Positions 1-8,538 of a stretch of 64,000 nucleotides of DNA are shown here, piece after piece; position 1 is the stretch's first letter; each line of letters begins with the position of its first letter. The position numbers were made by a program, and so were the translations under genes. The notes beneath the pieces were generated by a model. That model was not told where the DNA came from, did no database searches, and saw only the letters and a list, made by a program, of their open reading frames with translations. Origin of the DNA: Clostridium estertheticum (GTDB lineage Bacteria > Bacillota > Clostridia > Clostridiales > Clostridiaceae); the NCBI RefSeq assembly GCF_026650985.1, contig NZ_CP086239.1, positions 3,286,001 through 3,350,000 on the forward strand, in the 5' to 3' direction.

Positions 1-1372
1 CTTTATTATAATGATTTTTTATCTTTCCCATACTGTATACAAGTACGGGTATTATAATAAAAACTAACCAAGCACCATGAACAAACTTTGTAATACCTAT
101 AAGTATTACTGTAATAAAAGTTACAATAGCACCTAATCCATTTATAACTGCCTTATGTTTAAAGCCTTCTTCTTTGCTCCTTGTCCACTTTAGGAACATT
201 CCAACTTGCGAGAGTGTAAAAGATAAAAATACACCTACCGCATATAATGGCAAAAGCAAATGAGTATCCCCTTTAAACACAATAATTAAAATACCAGCTG
301 CCACTGCAAGTACTATTATTCCATTTGAAAAACTGAGCCTCTTTCCCCTTTGTGAAAATTGCCTTGGAACATATCCATCTTGTGCCATTAAAGAAAGTAG
401 CAATGGTAGACCTGCATAAGCTGTATTTGCAGCCATTACTAAAACAAATGCAGTGGTAACTTGAATAATATAAAACATTATACCTTTTCCAAAAACTTGC
501 TGAGCAATTTGAGCAAATACAGTCACATCTGCAACAGGTACTGGATGATAAATTGTTGCTAAAAAAGATAACCCACCAAAAATAAAAAGAACTAAACAAG
601 CAAGTAAAACTAAAACAGCTTTTGCATTTTTTTGAGATGGTTCTTTAAAATTAGGAATCCCATTACTTACCGCTTCAACCCCTGATAATGCAGTACAACC
701 TGAAGCAAATGCCCTAAGAAATAGGAATAATGTTATGTCACCTATTTGCTTTGGAATTGAATACATTTGTGCTGGTAAATATCCAAAAACATAATGCCTT
801 ATAACACCAGTTATAATAAGAACTATACAAGAAACAATAAACAAATATGTTGGAACTCCAAATATTTTAGATGATTCCTTCGTTCCTCTTAAATTACCAA
901 TTGTTAAAATTATTAGCATTACAAGAGCTATAGCTACTTTATGATTAAGTAGTGATGGAATAGCCGAAGTTATTGCAGCGGTTCCAGCACATATACTAAC
1001 AGCAACTGTAAGTATATAATCAACAGTAAGTGATGCACCAGCAATAAGTCCAGGTTTTATGCCCAGATTATCCTGTGCAACTATATATGAGCCACCACCA
1101 TTTGGATATGCATCAATTGTCTGCCGATAAGATAAAACAAGTAAAATTAATAATAAAATAACAGCTACTGCGGCATAAAACATATATCTGTATGCCATAA
1201 GACCTATAACTCCAATTAATACATATAAAATTTCTTCCCCTGCATACGCAACGGAAGAAATAGCATCACTAGATAATATAGGCAATCCCCAAAAAATATT
1301 TAACTTTTCTCCCTCTAACTCTTCTGTTTTAAGTGTCTTACCTATTAATAGTTCTCTAATTTTAGAAAACAC
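1..1372 (-). CDS. KimA/YdaO-like APC-superfamily potassium importer (C-terminus cut by window edge)
   Basis: Integral membrane permease, read on the minus strand from a GTG at 1372. A GGAGGTGG box lies 7 bases before that GTG. About 457 codons are visible and the C-terminal part runs off the window. The N-terminus carries SSDAISSVAYAGEE, followed by YPNGGGSYIVAQDNLG and a long run of hydrophobic helices including SLTVDYILTVAVS and NLRGTKESS. These are signatures of the KimA (YdaO) high-affinity K+ importer branch of the APC superfamily. K+ specificity is inferred from family likeness; an amino-acid permease role is the alternative. The gene lies 68 bp downstream of a 75-aa ORF, and a perfect 38-bp palindrome lies in the gap. 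I found no c-di-AMP riboswitch-like sequence upstream, although Bacillus kimA is controlled by one. Confidence 0.82.
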   Translation of the reverse strand, partial: MFSKIRELLIGKTLKTEELEGEKLNIFWGLPILSSDAISSVAYAGEEILYVLIGVIGLMAYRYMFYAAVAVILLLILLVLSYRQTIDAYPNGGGSYIVAQDNLGIKPGLIAGASLTVDYILTVAVSICAGTAAITSAIPSLLNHKVAIALVMLIILTIGNLRGTKESSKIFGVPTYLFIVSCIVLIITGVIRHYVFGYLPAQMYSIPKQIGDITLFLFLRAFASGCTALSGVEAVSNGIPNFKEPSQKNAKAVLVLLACLVLFIFGGLSFLATIYHPVPVADVTVFAQIAQQVFGKGIMFYIIQVTTAFVLVMAANTAYAGLPLLLSLMAQDGYVPRQFSQRGKRLSFSNGIIVLAVAAGILIIVFKGDTHLLLPLYAVGVFLSFTLSQVGMFLKWTRSKEEGFKHKAVINGLGAIVTFITVILIGITKFVHGAWLVFIIIPVLVYSMGKIKNHYNK

Positions 1373-1410
1373 AAACCCACCTCCATAATTTTAACACTAC
1401 AATATTTATT

Positions 1411-1448
1411 ACATATAATTTAACTATAATTATAGTTAAATTATATGT
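1411..1448. promoter_or_regulatory. Perfect 38-bp palindrome between the 75-aa ORF and the permease gene
   Basis: Positions 1411-1429 and 1430-1448 are exact reverse complements with no spacer. The palindrome includes the TAA stop of the 75-aa ORF and sits 39 bp before the permease start. It is almost pure A/T and no U-run follows it, so it is not a classical terminator. It could be an operator or an RNA hairpin that processes or attenuates the transcript. Confidence 0.55.
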
Positions 1449-1668
1449 GTAATATTTTTTGTTTACCAAGATCATTTAAATAAAATTCACATTTGTTTCC
1501 ATCTTTCCAGCTTATCTCAACTATATAACCCTTAACCTTAAGTGCTTCTACTATTTTTAATGTTTCATCTTTTGTAATTTCAACTAAACTATTTATATAT
1601 ATTGGCTTTACATAATCATATCCATTTTCTTTATAAAACTCACGAATTGCATTTAAAACCTTCTCCAT
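1441..1668 (-). CDS. Hypothetical 75-aa protein upstream of the permease
   Basis: Small acidic/basic protein starting MEKVLNAIREFYKEN, with a GGGGTG box about 8 bases before the ATG at 1668. The pattern of one helix (residues 1-15), a second (27-45) and a beta-like strand pair (YIVEISW and KCEFYLNDLG) resembles a small winged helix-turn-helix protein. I do not recognise a named family. It reads in the same direction as the KimA-like gene, with only the 38-bp palindrome between them, so it may be a co-transcribed regulator. That role is inference. Confidence 0.6.
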   Translation of the reverse strand: MEKVLNAIREFYKENGYDYVKPIYINSLVEITKDETLKIVEALKVKGYIVEISWKDGNKCEFYLNDLGKQKILHI

Positions 1669-2066
1669 AAAAAAATCACACCCCTTATTATAATCTTATT
1701 TATTAACCACTCGTACTTCCATACTAATCTTAATAATTACTAACTATAATCTCATTATATTATTCACGCACTTGATAGTTAAAACATTATATCAAATTCA
1801 ATATATATTTTATGCTAAATTAGTATAAAGATACACCCAATCGTATAAAGATTGTGTTAAGATTTTATAATTCAGCTTTATATTCTTGTAATTTTTCCAC
1901 AAATTAGGATCTATTTTCTTCGGAGTTTACTATAAAAAATATAATTTCACATAATTTTACACAAACAGTCATTAATTATACCATATTTAAAATATATTAT
2001 TAATAGCCTTTAATCTATATTATTGTTGATAATTGAATTTTTGCTTCCAAATTGAATCACATAGAT
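1669..2066. other. AT-rich intergenic stretch, no gene recognised
   Basis: About 400 bp without a convincing ORF on either strand. It should hold the promoter for the 75-aa ORF and permease on the minus strand, but I could not pick one promoter with confidence. No riboswitch-like conserved G-rich motifs are present. Confidence 0.5.
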
Positions 2067-2116
2067 AAAAACCCCCTTAATCGTAGTTTTATTCTCCTAA
2101 AATTAAGGGGGTTTTT
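2067..2116. terminator. Bidirectional intrinsic terminator
   Basis: Arms 2067-2081 and 2102-2116 pair perfectly (AAAAACCCCCTTAAT with ATTAAGGGGGTTTTT). The stem has a C/G core and T-runs on both strands. On the minus strand it ends transcripts from the 51-aa ORF that stops at 2153. Confidence 0.85.
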
Positions 2117-2152
2117 CATTTGTGTATTCTATTAAGTTAACTTACTTATAAA

Positions 2153-2308
2153 TTATTTACCAACTAAACCTCCACCATTTCCTGCTCCTGAGCTTTGTGG
2201 TCCGTATATTGGTGGTCTCCTAGTATTTTTTTGCTGTGAAGATTTTGCTTTCTTTTCTTCAATAATTTTTTTCATTATTTCCATGTTTTTATTTACATCA
2301 TTTTTCAT
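2153..2308 (-). CDS. Small basic protein, 51 aa, with a Gly-rich C-terminus
   Basis: The start is placed at ATG 2308 (MKNDVNKNMEIMKK) because AGAAGG precedes it by 8 bases. A frame-extending ATG at 2347 has no such site. Residues 1-25 form a charged helix and residues 26-35 are Gln/Lys/Arg-rich. The tail reads PPIYGPQSSGAGNGGG and ends LVGK. It has its own terminator and stands alone between intergenic stretches. Short clostridial proteins with this kind of helical head exist, but I cannot name a function. The Gly-rich tail and basic pI suggest nucleic-acid or surface binding, which is a guess. Confidence 0.55.
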   Translation of the reverse strand: MKNDVNKNMEIMKKIIEEKKAKSSQQKNTRRPPIYGPQSSGAGNGGGLVGK

Positions 2309-2497
2309 ATTTTTACCTTCTTCTTTTTTATTTTTTATAAAATTCACATTAAAAAACTAACTGCTACCTTCTAATTTAATATTAGTAATGAATATTTTCA
2401 AGGTATGTTTTATTATTTTATAATCTATTATAACCTAAAAACAGTGCTTTGAGTTATGCCTATTAACTAATATATATTTTAGTTTCGTGCATACTTA

Positions 2498-2534
2498 AAA
2501 TAGGTACCAGGAAATTATATCCTGGTACCTATTT
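2498..2534 (-). terminator. Intrinsic terminator of the SDR gene
   Basis: Fourteen-base perfect arms at 2498-2511 and 2521-2534 (AAATAGGTACCAGG and its complement) with a 9-base loop. It lies 23 bp past the SDR stop codon. Confidence 0.75.
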
Positions 2535-2557
2535 CATATCATATTATTGTTTTAAAA

Positions 2558-3421
2558 TTACTTAACGCCTTTTATCACATCCATAGATGGTCTTCCACCT
2601 TCAAACATATTTTTAACCCTCAGACCTATAAGTGGATTTAACTCTGGATGTGTTAGAATATAAAATCTTTCTTCCTCAATTGCCTTAAATATAGTATCTC
2701 CAATTGTATCAATTGGAATTCCACCTTTAATAACCTTATGTTTCTGGCCCTCTTCTTCTTTATACAAATCACTTTGATAATAAGGTTGACTCATGTCATT
2801 TGCATATTTCTTTGGTCTGTGCCTTTCACAATTATCAAGATCTGTCTGAATAAATCCTGGACAGAACACAGACATTTTTATTTTATCTGTTTGACACTGA
2901 AGATCTAAATAAGTAGATTCAGAAAGACCAACTGTTGCAAATTTCGAAGTATGGTATGCTGACATCCCATTCAGATCCAAAAGCCCAGCTACAGAAGAAG
3001 TATTGACAATATAGCACTCAGTATCCTGTTTTAGCATTATTGGAATAAATACTTTTTCTCCATGTATAGCGCCCCAAACATTAGCTTTCATAATCCATTC
3101 CCAGTCGTTTAAAGATAGTAACCAAGCTGGTCCTGCAACTACAACTCCCGCATTATTAAACAATAAATCTATATGATGGAATCTTTCAAGAGCTATCTTC
3201 GCAAGCATCTCCATGTCTTCAAATTTCATGACATCCATTTCGACGGCTAATACATCTGCACCTTCTGCCTTAAGTTGCTTTTCCGCTCTTTTTAAGTCAC
3301 TTCCATCAATATCTGCTATAACTATCTTAATTGATCTTTTTGCACATTCCTTAGCAATTGCTAGGCCTATTCCATTTGCTCCACCTGTAATAACTGCTAC
3401 TTTGCCTTTAAAGTCCTTCAT
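2558..3421 (-). CDS. Short-chain dehydrogenase/reductase (SDR)
   Basis: Classical SDR oxidoreductase of 287 aa, slightly longer than the usual 250. The Rossmann fingerprint TGGANGIG is at residues 12-19, an acidic residue follows beta-2 (IADID, about 36-39), NNAG is at 89-92, Ser is near 142 and the YxxxK catalytic pair is Y156/K160. The acidic beta-2 residue suggests NAD(H) rather than NADP(H). An AAGGAGG box lies 10 bases before the ATG. The gene is 81 bp downstream of the acetoacetate-decarboxylase-like gene and in the same direction, so the two may form one transcript acting on a shared keto-acid or ketone. The substrate is unknown. Confidence 0.88.
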   Translation of the reverse strand: MKDFKGKVAVITGGANGIGLAIAKECAKRSIKIVIADIDGSDLKRAEKQLKAEGADVLAVEMDVMKFEDMEMLAKIALERFHHIDLLFNNAGVVVAGPAWLLSLNDWEWIMKANVWGAIHGEKVFIPIMLKQDTECYIVNTSSVAGLLDLNGMSAYHTSKFATVGLSESTYLDLQCQTDKIKMSVFCPGFIQTDLDNCERHRPKKYANDMSQPYYQSDLYKEEEGQKHKVIKGGIPIDTIGDTIFKAIEEERFYILTHPELNPLIGLRVKNMFEGGRPSMDVIKGVK

Positions 3422-3502
3422 AATACAAAGCCTCCTTAAAATCCTTCTTAAAAATAACCAATATTTTTAACCTCTTTGGCATAATAATAACTTAATTTAA
3501 TA

Positions 3503-4297
3503 TTATAAAGAGTCTTCCCACCAGTCCCATCTTGTATTGGAATAAGGTATAAATGCCATTGGATCTACTTCTTCCAAGACTTTACCCCTTAAAAGTACTG
3601 TGGTTCCTTCAGTGTATGTGCAACCTAACATCTTCACGACTTCTAATTCTGCCCAAGGGTCATGTGGTGAATCCTTAAGATTCATCTCAACTTCTCCATT
3701 TTCAAATAGTGTGTTATCCATGGTTTCCCCTTGCTCTATAAGTCGTGGTTTTAAGTCGAATCCACTGCCATCTGGCGACTTAGAATATTTGAAGTTATAT
3801 ATAGGTAATATATTTCCATAATTATCACCAATTATTTTCTTGCCGTCTATATCATTGAATTTTCCATTAAGATTTGCTTTTAAACTAAAGAATTCTATTC
3901 CATTTCGGGATACACTTCCATTAACCGTATCTCCTTCTCTCTTAAGTTCAATTTCTGCCAGTTTCTTTGGAAACCCATAAATTTCTCTGCCAAGTGCCAT
4001 AGCCATGCCGTCACTTACCTGCATTGAAATACAATAGGTTCCGATTTGACCATTGTAATCTGCTAATATAAGTAAAGCTGTTTCCTTATATGCGGCGCAA
4101 AAATTTGTTCTAGGATAATTTGCTACAAAAGCACTTACTAAAGGTCTTTTAGCTGGCTTTAGAGGTGCTGGGAGTAACCGTGCAATAATCTCAGGCTTTG
4201 TTTCCCAATAAGCCGTAAGCATCTGCGCATCGTAAAAAGTTGTTGGTTTACTACAATATTTTTTAATATCATTTGGATCCTTTATAAAACTATTCAT
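3503..4297 (-). CDS. Acetoacetate decarboxylase (ADC) family protein
   Basis: 264 aa, the normal length for ADC-fold enzymes. Family marks are GREIYGFPKKLAEIEL at about 103-118, with the Schiff-base lysine candidate K111/K112, and an acidic residue E72 in the position of the acidic partner (YKETALLILADY). Downstream strands such as LGCTYTEGTTVLLRG also fit. Sequence is distant from solventogenic Adc, and no solvent genes (ctfAB, adhE) are nearby, so acetone formation should not be assumed. Many homologues act on other beta-keto acids or have aldolase-like activity. The start ATG at 4297 has GGGAGGTACC upstream. It probably shares a transcript with the SDR gene downstream. Confidence 0.85.
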   Translation of the reverse strand: MNSFIKDPNDIKKYCSKPTTFYDAQMLTAYWETKPEIIARLLPAPLKPAKRPLVSAFVANYPRTNFCAAYKETALLILADYNGQIGTYCISMQVSDGMAMALGREIYGFPKKLAEIELKREGDTVNGSVSRNGIEFFSLKANLNGKFNDIDGKKIIGDNYGNILPIYNFKYSKSPDGSGFDLKPRLIEQGETMDNTLFENGEVEMNLKDSPHDPWAELEVVKMLGCTYTEGTTVLLRGKVLEEVDPMAFIPYSNTRWDWWEDSL

Positions 4298-4354
4298 TAT
4301 TGGTACCTCCCTATATTTTATGTTTCAAAATTATTTCATTAACATTGACATGCT

Positions 4355-4531
4355 TCAACCTATAACGCCTAATTGTTCATATATATGAATATTTTTTCCT
4401 GGAAAATTACCATCTCTAATTAAAAATATTGCAGCAGTCAGTGATGCAAGTCCAGTACCAACCATATAAGCATTCATTTTTTCTACATCGATAGTTTGAT
4501 CAAAATTGAATTTAATTTTAACACCCTCCAT
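4355..4531 (-). pseudogene. Truncated N-terminal copy of oleate hydratase
   Basis: The minus strand reads 58 codons and then TGA. The peptide has [20 protein letters not shown] and [13 protein letters not shown]. It closely parallels residues 1-57 of the intact oleate hydratase at 57981-59636, and even the upstream GGAGGGTG box is kept. The start Met of the intact gene is Ile (ATT) here. The similarity stops at the GG turn of the FAD-binding Rossmann motif, where the TGA occurs. The rest of the ~550-aa enzyme is missing. It is a decayed partial duplicate, or the remainder of a second hydratase gene lost when the neighbouring mosaic zone formed. Confidence 0.85.
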
Positions 4532-4733
4532 TCAAAAATTTATTTTTAAGTTATATCCCTTGGTCAAATTTTCATTTACCAAGTTAAGCACCTCCCATAA
4601 TTACAATATAATTCCAACCAGAAAGTTTGTCTACAATCAGACTTGCAAAAGTGTCTGAAAACCATACACTTGTCTTTCTTAGTAGTACAAAATATACATT
4701 AAACTATTTACAATTAATTCTTACTCTTGCCAC

Positions 4734-4761
4734 TATAATGACACAATCAATTGTTATTATA
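4734..4761. promoter_or_regulatory. 28-bp dyad with promoter -10, element copy 1
   Basis: The sequence runs from TATAATGACACA to TTGTTATTATA and is a near-perfect inverted repeat centred on CAATTG. The same 28-bp block recurs at 9907-9934 and 12089-12116. A TATTAT box lies at 4755-4760 inside the right arm. A conserved TTTACAATTAATTCTTA block lies upstream from 4707. No consensus -35 stands 17 bp before the -10, so a regulator that binds the dyad or an unusual promoter type is likely. Confidence 0.6.
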
Positions 4762-4766
4762 AGTAC

Positions 4767-4872
4767 ATAGAAAGTAATTAATTTTTTTTAATTAGAGCCC
4801 CCTTTAATTAAATATAAATTTAACATAACCAAAAGAAGAACTGATATAACATAATCAGTTCTTCTTTTGGTT
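4767..4872 (+). ncRNA. Candidate small RNA, sibling copy 1, with C-rich hairpin loop
   Basis: Predicted transcript of about 100 nt starting just after the -10 at 4755-4760. A short A/U hairpin (arms 4787-4794 and 4805-4812) exposes the loop GAGCCCCCTT at 4795-4804, which is complementary to a Shine-Dalgarno core AAGGGGGCTC. It ends in a 19-bp perfect stem (4827-4845 and 4854-4872, AACCAAAAGAAGAACTGAT and its complement). No ORF with a ribosome site lies inside. Copies 2 and 3 keep the dyad, loop and terminator while the sequence between drifts, as expected for an RNA. Exact ends are inferred. Confidence 0.6.
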
Positions 4873-4942
4873 AAAAGTTTATACATTAGCGTTTTTTAAA
4901 GTAACCTGTCAGGCTATTAGGCGACTATAAAAAGAACTGATT

Positions 4943-5548
4943 TTATCTTATTAATGAAACTATTTCCTGCGTAGTTCTAAGCTTTCCAATCCTAGGAAAG
5001 ATATACTTGCATTCAAAGTCATGTTCTTCTTTTGTAGAAGCTGTCATTGCATCAGTTGAAAAAATCTGGTTATATCCATGTTGAAAAGCTTCTCTTGCTG
5101 TAGTGTCTACACCAATGTTAGTTGAAACACCGCATAATACAATAGTGTCAATCCCACGACGCCTTAGTTGCAAATCAAGATCAGTACCATAAAACGCTCC
5201 CCATTGTCTTTTAATAATATGATGTGCATTTTTAACATTTGAGAGTTCAGGTACAAAACTATCAAAGCCCTTTGGTAAAGATGATAAATTAGTTTTTATA
5301 ACAACATCTGTATTTGGCTTTAACATATCTTTTCCATCTAGTGATGAAACTTTTACAAGAACTACAAACGCCCCCTTTTCAGTAAATGTTTTAACTAAAC
5401 TACTTGCATTCTTTATAACCTGGTCATATGTAAAAGGTGAAGCTGGACGTTCTTTATTAGCAATACCCATTTGTAAATCAATAACTACAAGAGCTGTCCT
5501 CTGAGCATTAATATATTCTTTTTCTTTTATTGACTTTAAATCTTCCAT
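4943..5548 (-). CDS. Isochorismatase-family cysteine hydrolase
   Basis: 201 aa when started at ATG 5548 ([12 protein letters not shown]), which has AAAGGGA 8 bases upstream. The longer reading needs a GTG at 5569 and swallows the ribosome site. The catalytic triad of the family is visible: D24 (VVIDLQMG), K113 (IIKRQWGAF) and C139 ([19 protein letters not shown]), plus the cis-peptide context before the Cys. Family members hydrolyse isochorismate, nicotinamide or N-carbamoyl compounds; the substrate cannot be chosen here. The start lies 13 bp past the stop of the MFS pump gene, so the two form an operon. Its 3' end runs towards the candidate sRNA copy 1 on the other strand. Confidence 0.87.
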   Translation of the reverse strand: MEDLKSIKEKEYINAQRTALVVIDLQMGIANKERPASPFTYDQVIKNASSLVKTFTEKGAFVVLVKVSSLDGKDMLKPNTDVVIKTNLSSLPKGFDSFVPELSNVKNAHHIIKRQWGAFYGTDLDLQLRRRGIDTIVLCGVSTNIGVDTTAREAFQHGYNQIFSTDAMTASTKEEHDFECKYIFPRIGKLRTTQEIVSLIR

Positions 5549-5561
5549 TTTTATTTTCCCT

Positions 5562-6767
5562 TTATTCACTTAGATTTTGTAAAACATTTACTTTCTTATA
5601 CACTTTAAAATAAACCCAAATTGCATTTGAAAGGAGCAACCCGCTTGTTATAAAAAATACATATATTAAACCTAGACGCGCTGCTATTTGTCCACCAAAC
5701 ACAGATCCAGCAAAGGTTCCCAGATAAAATGCAGACATATTAAAACCAAATATTCTACCTGTAAGAACATCTGGAGTTATCTTTTTAAGCAGTGTATTAA
5801 TTGATGGCGCAAGACCCGCCGTTGCAAATCCAAGTAAAAATCTTAATGCCATTAATTGCCATGAATTTTTTACAAAGGCTTGAGGTATAAATAACACTCC
5901 TGCTACTATAAGTGCTACAAGCATTACTTTCTGTGGTCCAATCTTATCTGACAACTTTCCGAGCCTAGGAGCTGCTATTATAGATGCAAGTCCAGAAGCT
6001 GAAAAAACCATACCAGAAATAAATGCAATATGAGCCACATTAGTTGATAACTGAGTTATATATACAGTTATTATAGGCTCAATAGAATAATATGCAAGTT
6101 GCAATACAAACGAAGTTACAAACATAGTTACAATAAGACTAGAATTAGGTAACTGATTCCATACTTCTTTCATACTTAAAATCTTTTTCTCTTCTCGTAC
6201 AAACTCCTCTTTAACAAATAGTAAGGTTGCAATGAATGCAACTAACATTAATCCTCCAGTTAAAAAAAATGCAAACTTTAGACCTAAAATCTCATCCATA
6301 TATCCACCAAATAATGGCCCAAGAAGTGACCCTGTAACAGAGGCTGTTGAAAGCACCCCCAAAGCCCACCCTGCATGTTCTCTTTCTGTTTGAGTTGCTA
6401 TAAGTGTAATACAAGCTGTAGTATACCCTGTTATAACTCCTTGAAGTATTCGAAGTCCGATCAATTGATATACATTTTGTGCAAGCCCCATACTTCCAAT
6501 TACAATAGCCATCCCGAGGCTTGCACGCAGTAGCATAGGTTTACGTCCAAACTTGTCTGCTGCGTATCCCCATATTGGTGAAAATATTGCGGATACAATG
6601 AATGTTGCTCCAAAAGCAATTCCTGATATCTGCTCGATTGCAGATATATTTTGGATTCCTAACTGTCTTATATAAAGAGGCATAATAGGAGCTATTTGAC
6701 TCATGCCTATCGCTGTAACAAAGGTTCCAAACCAGCATACATATAAATTTCTTTTCCATAATTTCAA
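5562..6767 (-). CDS. MFS drug-efflux type transporter
   Basis: 401 aa with twelve hydrophobic segments. The MFS signature in loop 2-3 is [14 protein letters not shown] (about 67-80), and a motif-C-like stretch [14 protein letters not shown] is near residues 146-159. These fit the DHA1 H+-antiport drug efflux group (MdtG/NorA-like). Start is TTG at 6767 with GAGGGAAGAGG upstream. The first gene of a two-gene operon with the isochorismatase-type hydrolase; the pair may export and break down a related small molecule, which is inference. Confidence 0.87.
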   Translation of the reverse strand: MKLWKRNLYVCWFGTFVTAIGMSQIAPIMPLYIRQLGIQNISAIEQISGIAFGATFIVSAIFSPIWGYAADKFGRKPMLLRASLGMAIVIGSMGLAQNVYQLIGLRILQGVITGYTTACITLIATQTEREHAGWALGVLSTASVTGSLLGPLFGGYMDEILGLKFAFFLTGGLMLVAFIATLLFVKEEFVREEKKILSMKEVWNQLPNSSLIVTMFVTSFVLQLAYYSIEPIITVYITQLSTNVAHIAFISGMVFSASGLASIIAAPRLGKLSDKIGPQKVMLVALIVAGVLFIPQAFVKNSWQLMALRFLLGFATAGLAPSINTLLKKITPDVLTGRIFGFNMSAFYLGTFAGSVFGGQIAARLGLIYVFFITSGLLLSNAIWVYFKVYKKVNVLQNLSE

Positions 6768-6895
6768 TTGCCTCTTCCCTCTTTCTTAACTTTTAATTGA
6801 AAATGGTGGCTATAATCCATCAATACAATTATGTAGAGACATATGCAAAGTACTTGGTAAAACATTAGATCAAATTTTTGGGGAGGATGATAGCA

Positions 6896-7342
6896 ATGTA
6901 TAAAAATGAGAAACTGGATGAAATGCAAATCCAAAGAAGAAATAAAATAGGGAATAACTGTTTTATGGCAATGTTCTATCTACTTTTTATAGATATTGGA
7001 CTTCGCGAGATAGGAATTAGTTGGCTAGCTTATCCTTTAAATGTGTTAATAATTATTACTATCTGTATGGTATATTATCTTATCGGGACAATAAAGTCAG
7101 GATCCTATTTAGGCGTTAACTATAAAAATGAAAATTCCAAGTATGTAATAGGTGGTATCTTTGTCTCTGTTTTTCTTTTAATATCAGGGATTGTCCTAAC
7201 AGTATTTTTCAAAGATAATAATCCACTTTTTTCAAACATTGGAACCACACTTATAGTAATCACAATCTCTATATTAGTTTTTTTAGTTATTGTGGCTTTA
7301 GGTAATATATCCAGACATAAAAATGATAATGGCGAGAATTAA
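6896..7342 (+). CDS. Hypothetical four-helix membrane protein
   Basis: 148 aa from ATG 6896 (MYKNEKLDEMQIQRRNKIGN), with GGGGAGG 9 bases upstream; ATG 6887 is also possible. A cytoplasmic head of about 20 charged residues is followed by hydrophobic helices near 22-42, 45-66, 85-108 and 116-139. The KLDEMQIQRRNKIG head resembles small uncharacterised Firmicute membrane proteins, but I cannot assign a function. It stands alone and converges on a pseudogene, overlapping its last codon. Confidence 0.7.
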   Translation: MYKNEKLDEMQIQRRNKIGNNCFMAMFYLLFIDIGLREIGISWLAYPLNVLIIITICMVYYLIGTIKSGSYLGVNYKNENSKYVIGGIFVSVFLLISGIVLTVFFKDNNPLFSNIGTTLIVITISILVFLVIVALGNISRHKNDNGEN

Positions 7343-7826
7343 ACTAACTTATTATTATCGAACAATATATCTATTTCATTACTGTCTGGCTCTTGAAACT
7401 GTTTTGAAAAAAGTTATTTCATATTTTCATTAATGTAATAACTTTTTTTCCCATTTTTAGATTTTTATTTCGTTTTTCGATGTTATACAACCATATCTCT
7501 TGTAATACTCTGACATAATGTAGTTCCGTTTTAATCCTTTTGTTTGCATAATATAATTTGACTTGCTGTCTTTCAAATTGAGTCCAAAAACCAAAGTCTA
7601 ATATCACATTAGTATTTGCTGATACAATTTGTTCAGCTAACTGATAAAGATAGTTTTGAACCTTTTGTAAAATAATTCTATGGTTATTTCCCAATTGTTC
7701 TTCAAACAATCCCAACATCAATTCATCACAAGATAAAATAACCGCATTATATCTTATTTTCATTTTCTTTACATATGTACTCTTTCCACTACATATTTTC
7801 TCACATAATAAAATAATTTTATCCAT
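7339..7826 (-). pseudogene. Frameshifted P-loop AAA/kinase-like gene
   Basis: Starts MDKIILLCEKICSGKSTY with a Walker A (CSGKST) at 11-16, then ILSCDELMLGLF and VILDFGFWTQFER, typical of short zeta-toxin/kinase-like ATPases of about 160 aa. The open frame stops after 135 codons. A shift of one base in the run GGGAAAAAAAG restores the expected tail: SYYINENMK, then an in-frame TAA, then LFSKQFQEPDSNEIDILF to the stop at 7339. So one frameshift plus one nonsense codon have broken the gene. The P-loop half is intact and could still give a truncated protein. It lies 33 bp downstream of a GNAT gene on the same strand. Confidence 0.75.
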
Positions 7827-7859
7827 TTCATCACCCCATAAAATATAAATAATCTTTAT

Positions 7860-8294
7860 TTAAAACATTTTCTTGAAGTTTTTCTGATCTTTTATTCCAC
7901 CATATCCACAAGACACATAAAATGCGTGTGCTCCAGTTCTCGCTAATCCTGACACCAATCGGACGCCATATGCACCTGTATCCCATGCCCATTCTTCAAC
8001 TTCATTCATGAGCATTTTTCCAATACCATTTTTTTTGAAATCAGATGCTACAGCAATACCCATAATATTCTTCAAATGCGGTGCATATAGCAAATCATGA
8101 TTATTTGCGTGAACATATCCTACTACCTTATCGTAAGCTATAGCTACATATATTTTATGGTTACTATCATTTAGTAATTGTTCTAATTTCTTTTTTGTAT
8201 CTGAAGCCGGATATTCATACCCCATTTCATTTTTATTAAGTAGAGCTATATCCATGTAGTCTAGCATTGTACATTCTCTAATATTTATTTTCAA
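7860..8294 (-). CDS. GNAT-family N-acetyltransferase
   Basis: 144 aa from TTG 8294, with GGGGGTG close upstream. The acetyl-CoA binding motif A is IMGIAVASDFKKNGIGKMLMNEVEEW (KxxGIG at about 88-93), and motif B follows with GAHAFYVSCGYGG near the end. These mark a single-domain GNAT enzyme. The acceptor (drug, amine or peptide N-terminus) cannot be read from sequence. Transcribed with the broken P-loop gene downstream. Confidence 0.85.
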   Translation of the reverse strand: MKINIRECTMLDYMDIALLNKNEMGYEYPASDTKKKLEQLLNDSNHKIYVAIAYDKVVGYVHANNHDLLYAPHLKNIMGIAVASDFKKNGIGKMLMNEVEEWAWDTGAYGVRLVSGLARTGAHAFYVSCGYGGIKDQKNFKKMF

Positions 8295-8459
8295 ATCAAC
8301 ACCCCCAAGACGATTTAATCAGTATTTAAGTTGCCATATCTTTCAAAAGTCAATCACAATATTTCCTTTATTATACTATTACTTACATAGTTTAGATATG
8401 GAAATTTAATATAAATCTTCATAAAAATCATTTATGCATAAGTTGGCATGAATAGACAT

Positions 8460-8488
8460 CTGACAAACTTAAGATACTATAGTAAAAT
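8460..8488 (+). promoter_or_regulatory. Candidate sigma-A promoter for fliB
   Basis: CTGACA at 8460-8465 and TAAAAT at 8483-8488 with a 17-bp spacer, 50 bp before the fliB start. Confidence 0.55.
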
Positions 8489-8538
8489 GAATATAGAATA
8501 TAAAACTTAAAATAATTTATATGTAAAGGAAGTAGACA

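Noticed and set aside
273-599. Minus-strand frame of 108 codons rich in Ser, Cys and Phe
   Set aside because: It is an out-of-frame shadow of the permease gene, whose true frame runs from 1372 to the window edge.
1669-2066. Possible c-di-AMP (ydaO) riboswitch before the KimA-like gene
   Set aside because: The region is almost pure A/T and lacks the conserved G-rich junction motifs of that riboswitch.
3503-4297. Solventogenic acetoacetate decarboxylase gene adc
   Set aside because: Family fold is clear but the sequence is distant from Adc and no sol-operon genes are near, so no gene name is given.
4931-4941. A further AAGAACTGAT copy as a second insertion scar beside sRNA copy 1
   Set aside because: Only about 10 bp match and nothing transposase-like lies between; chance cannot be excluded.
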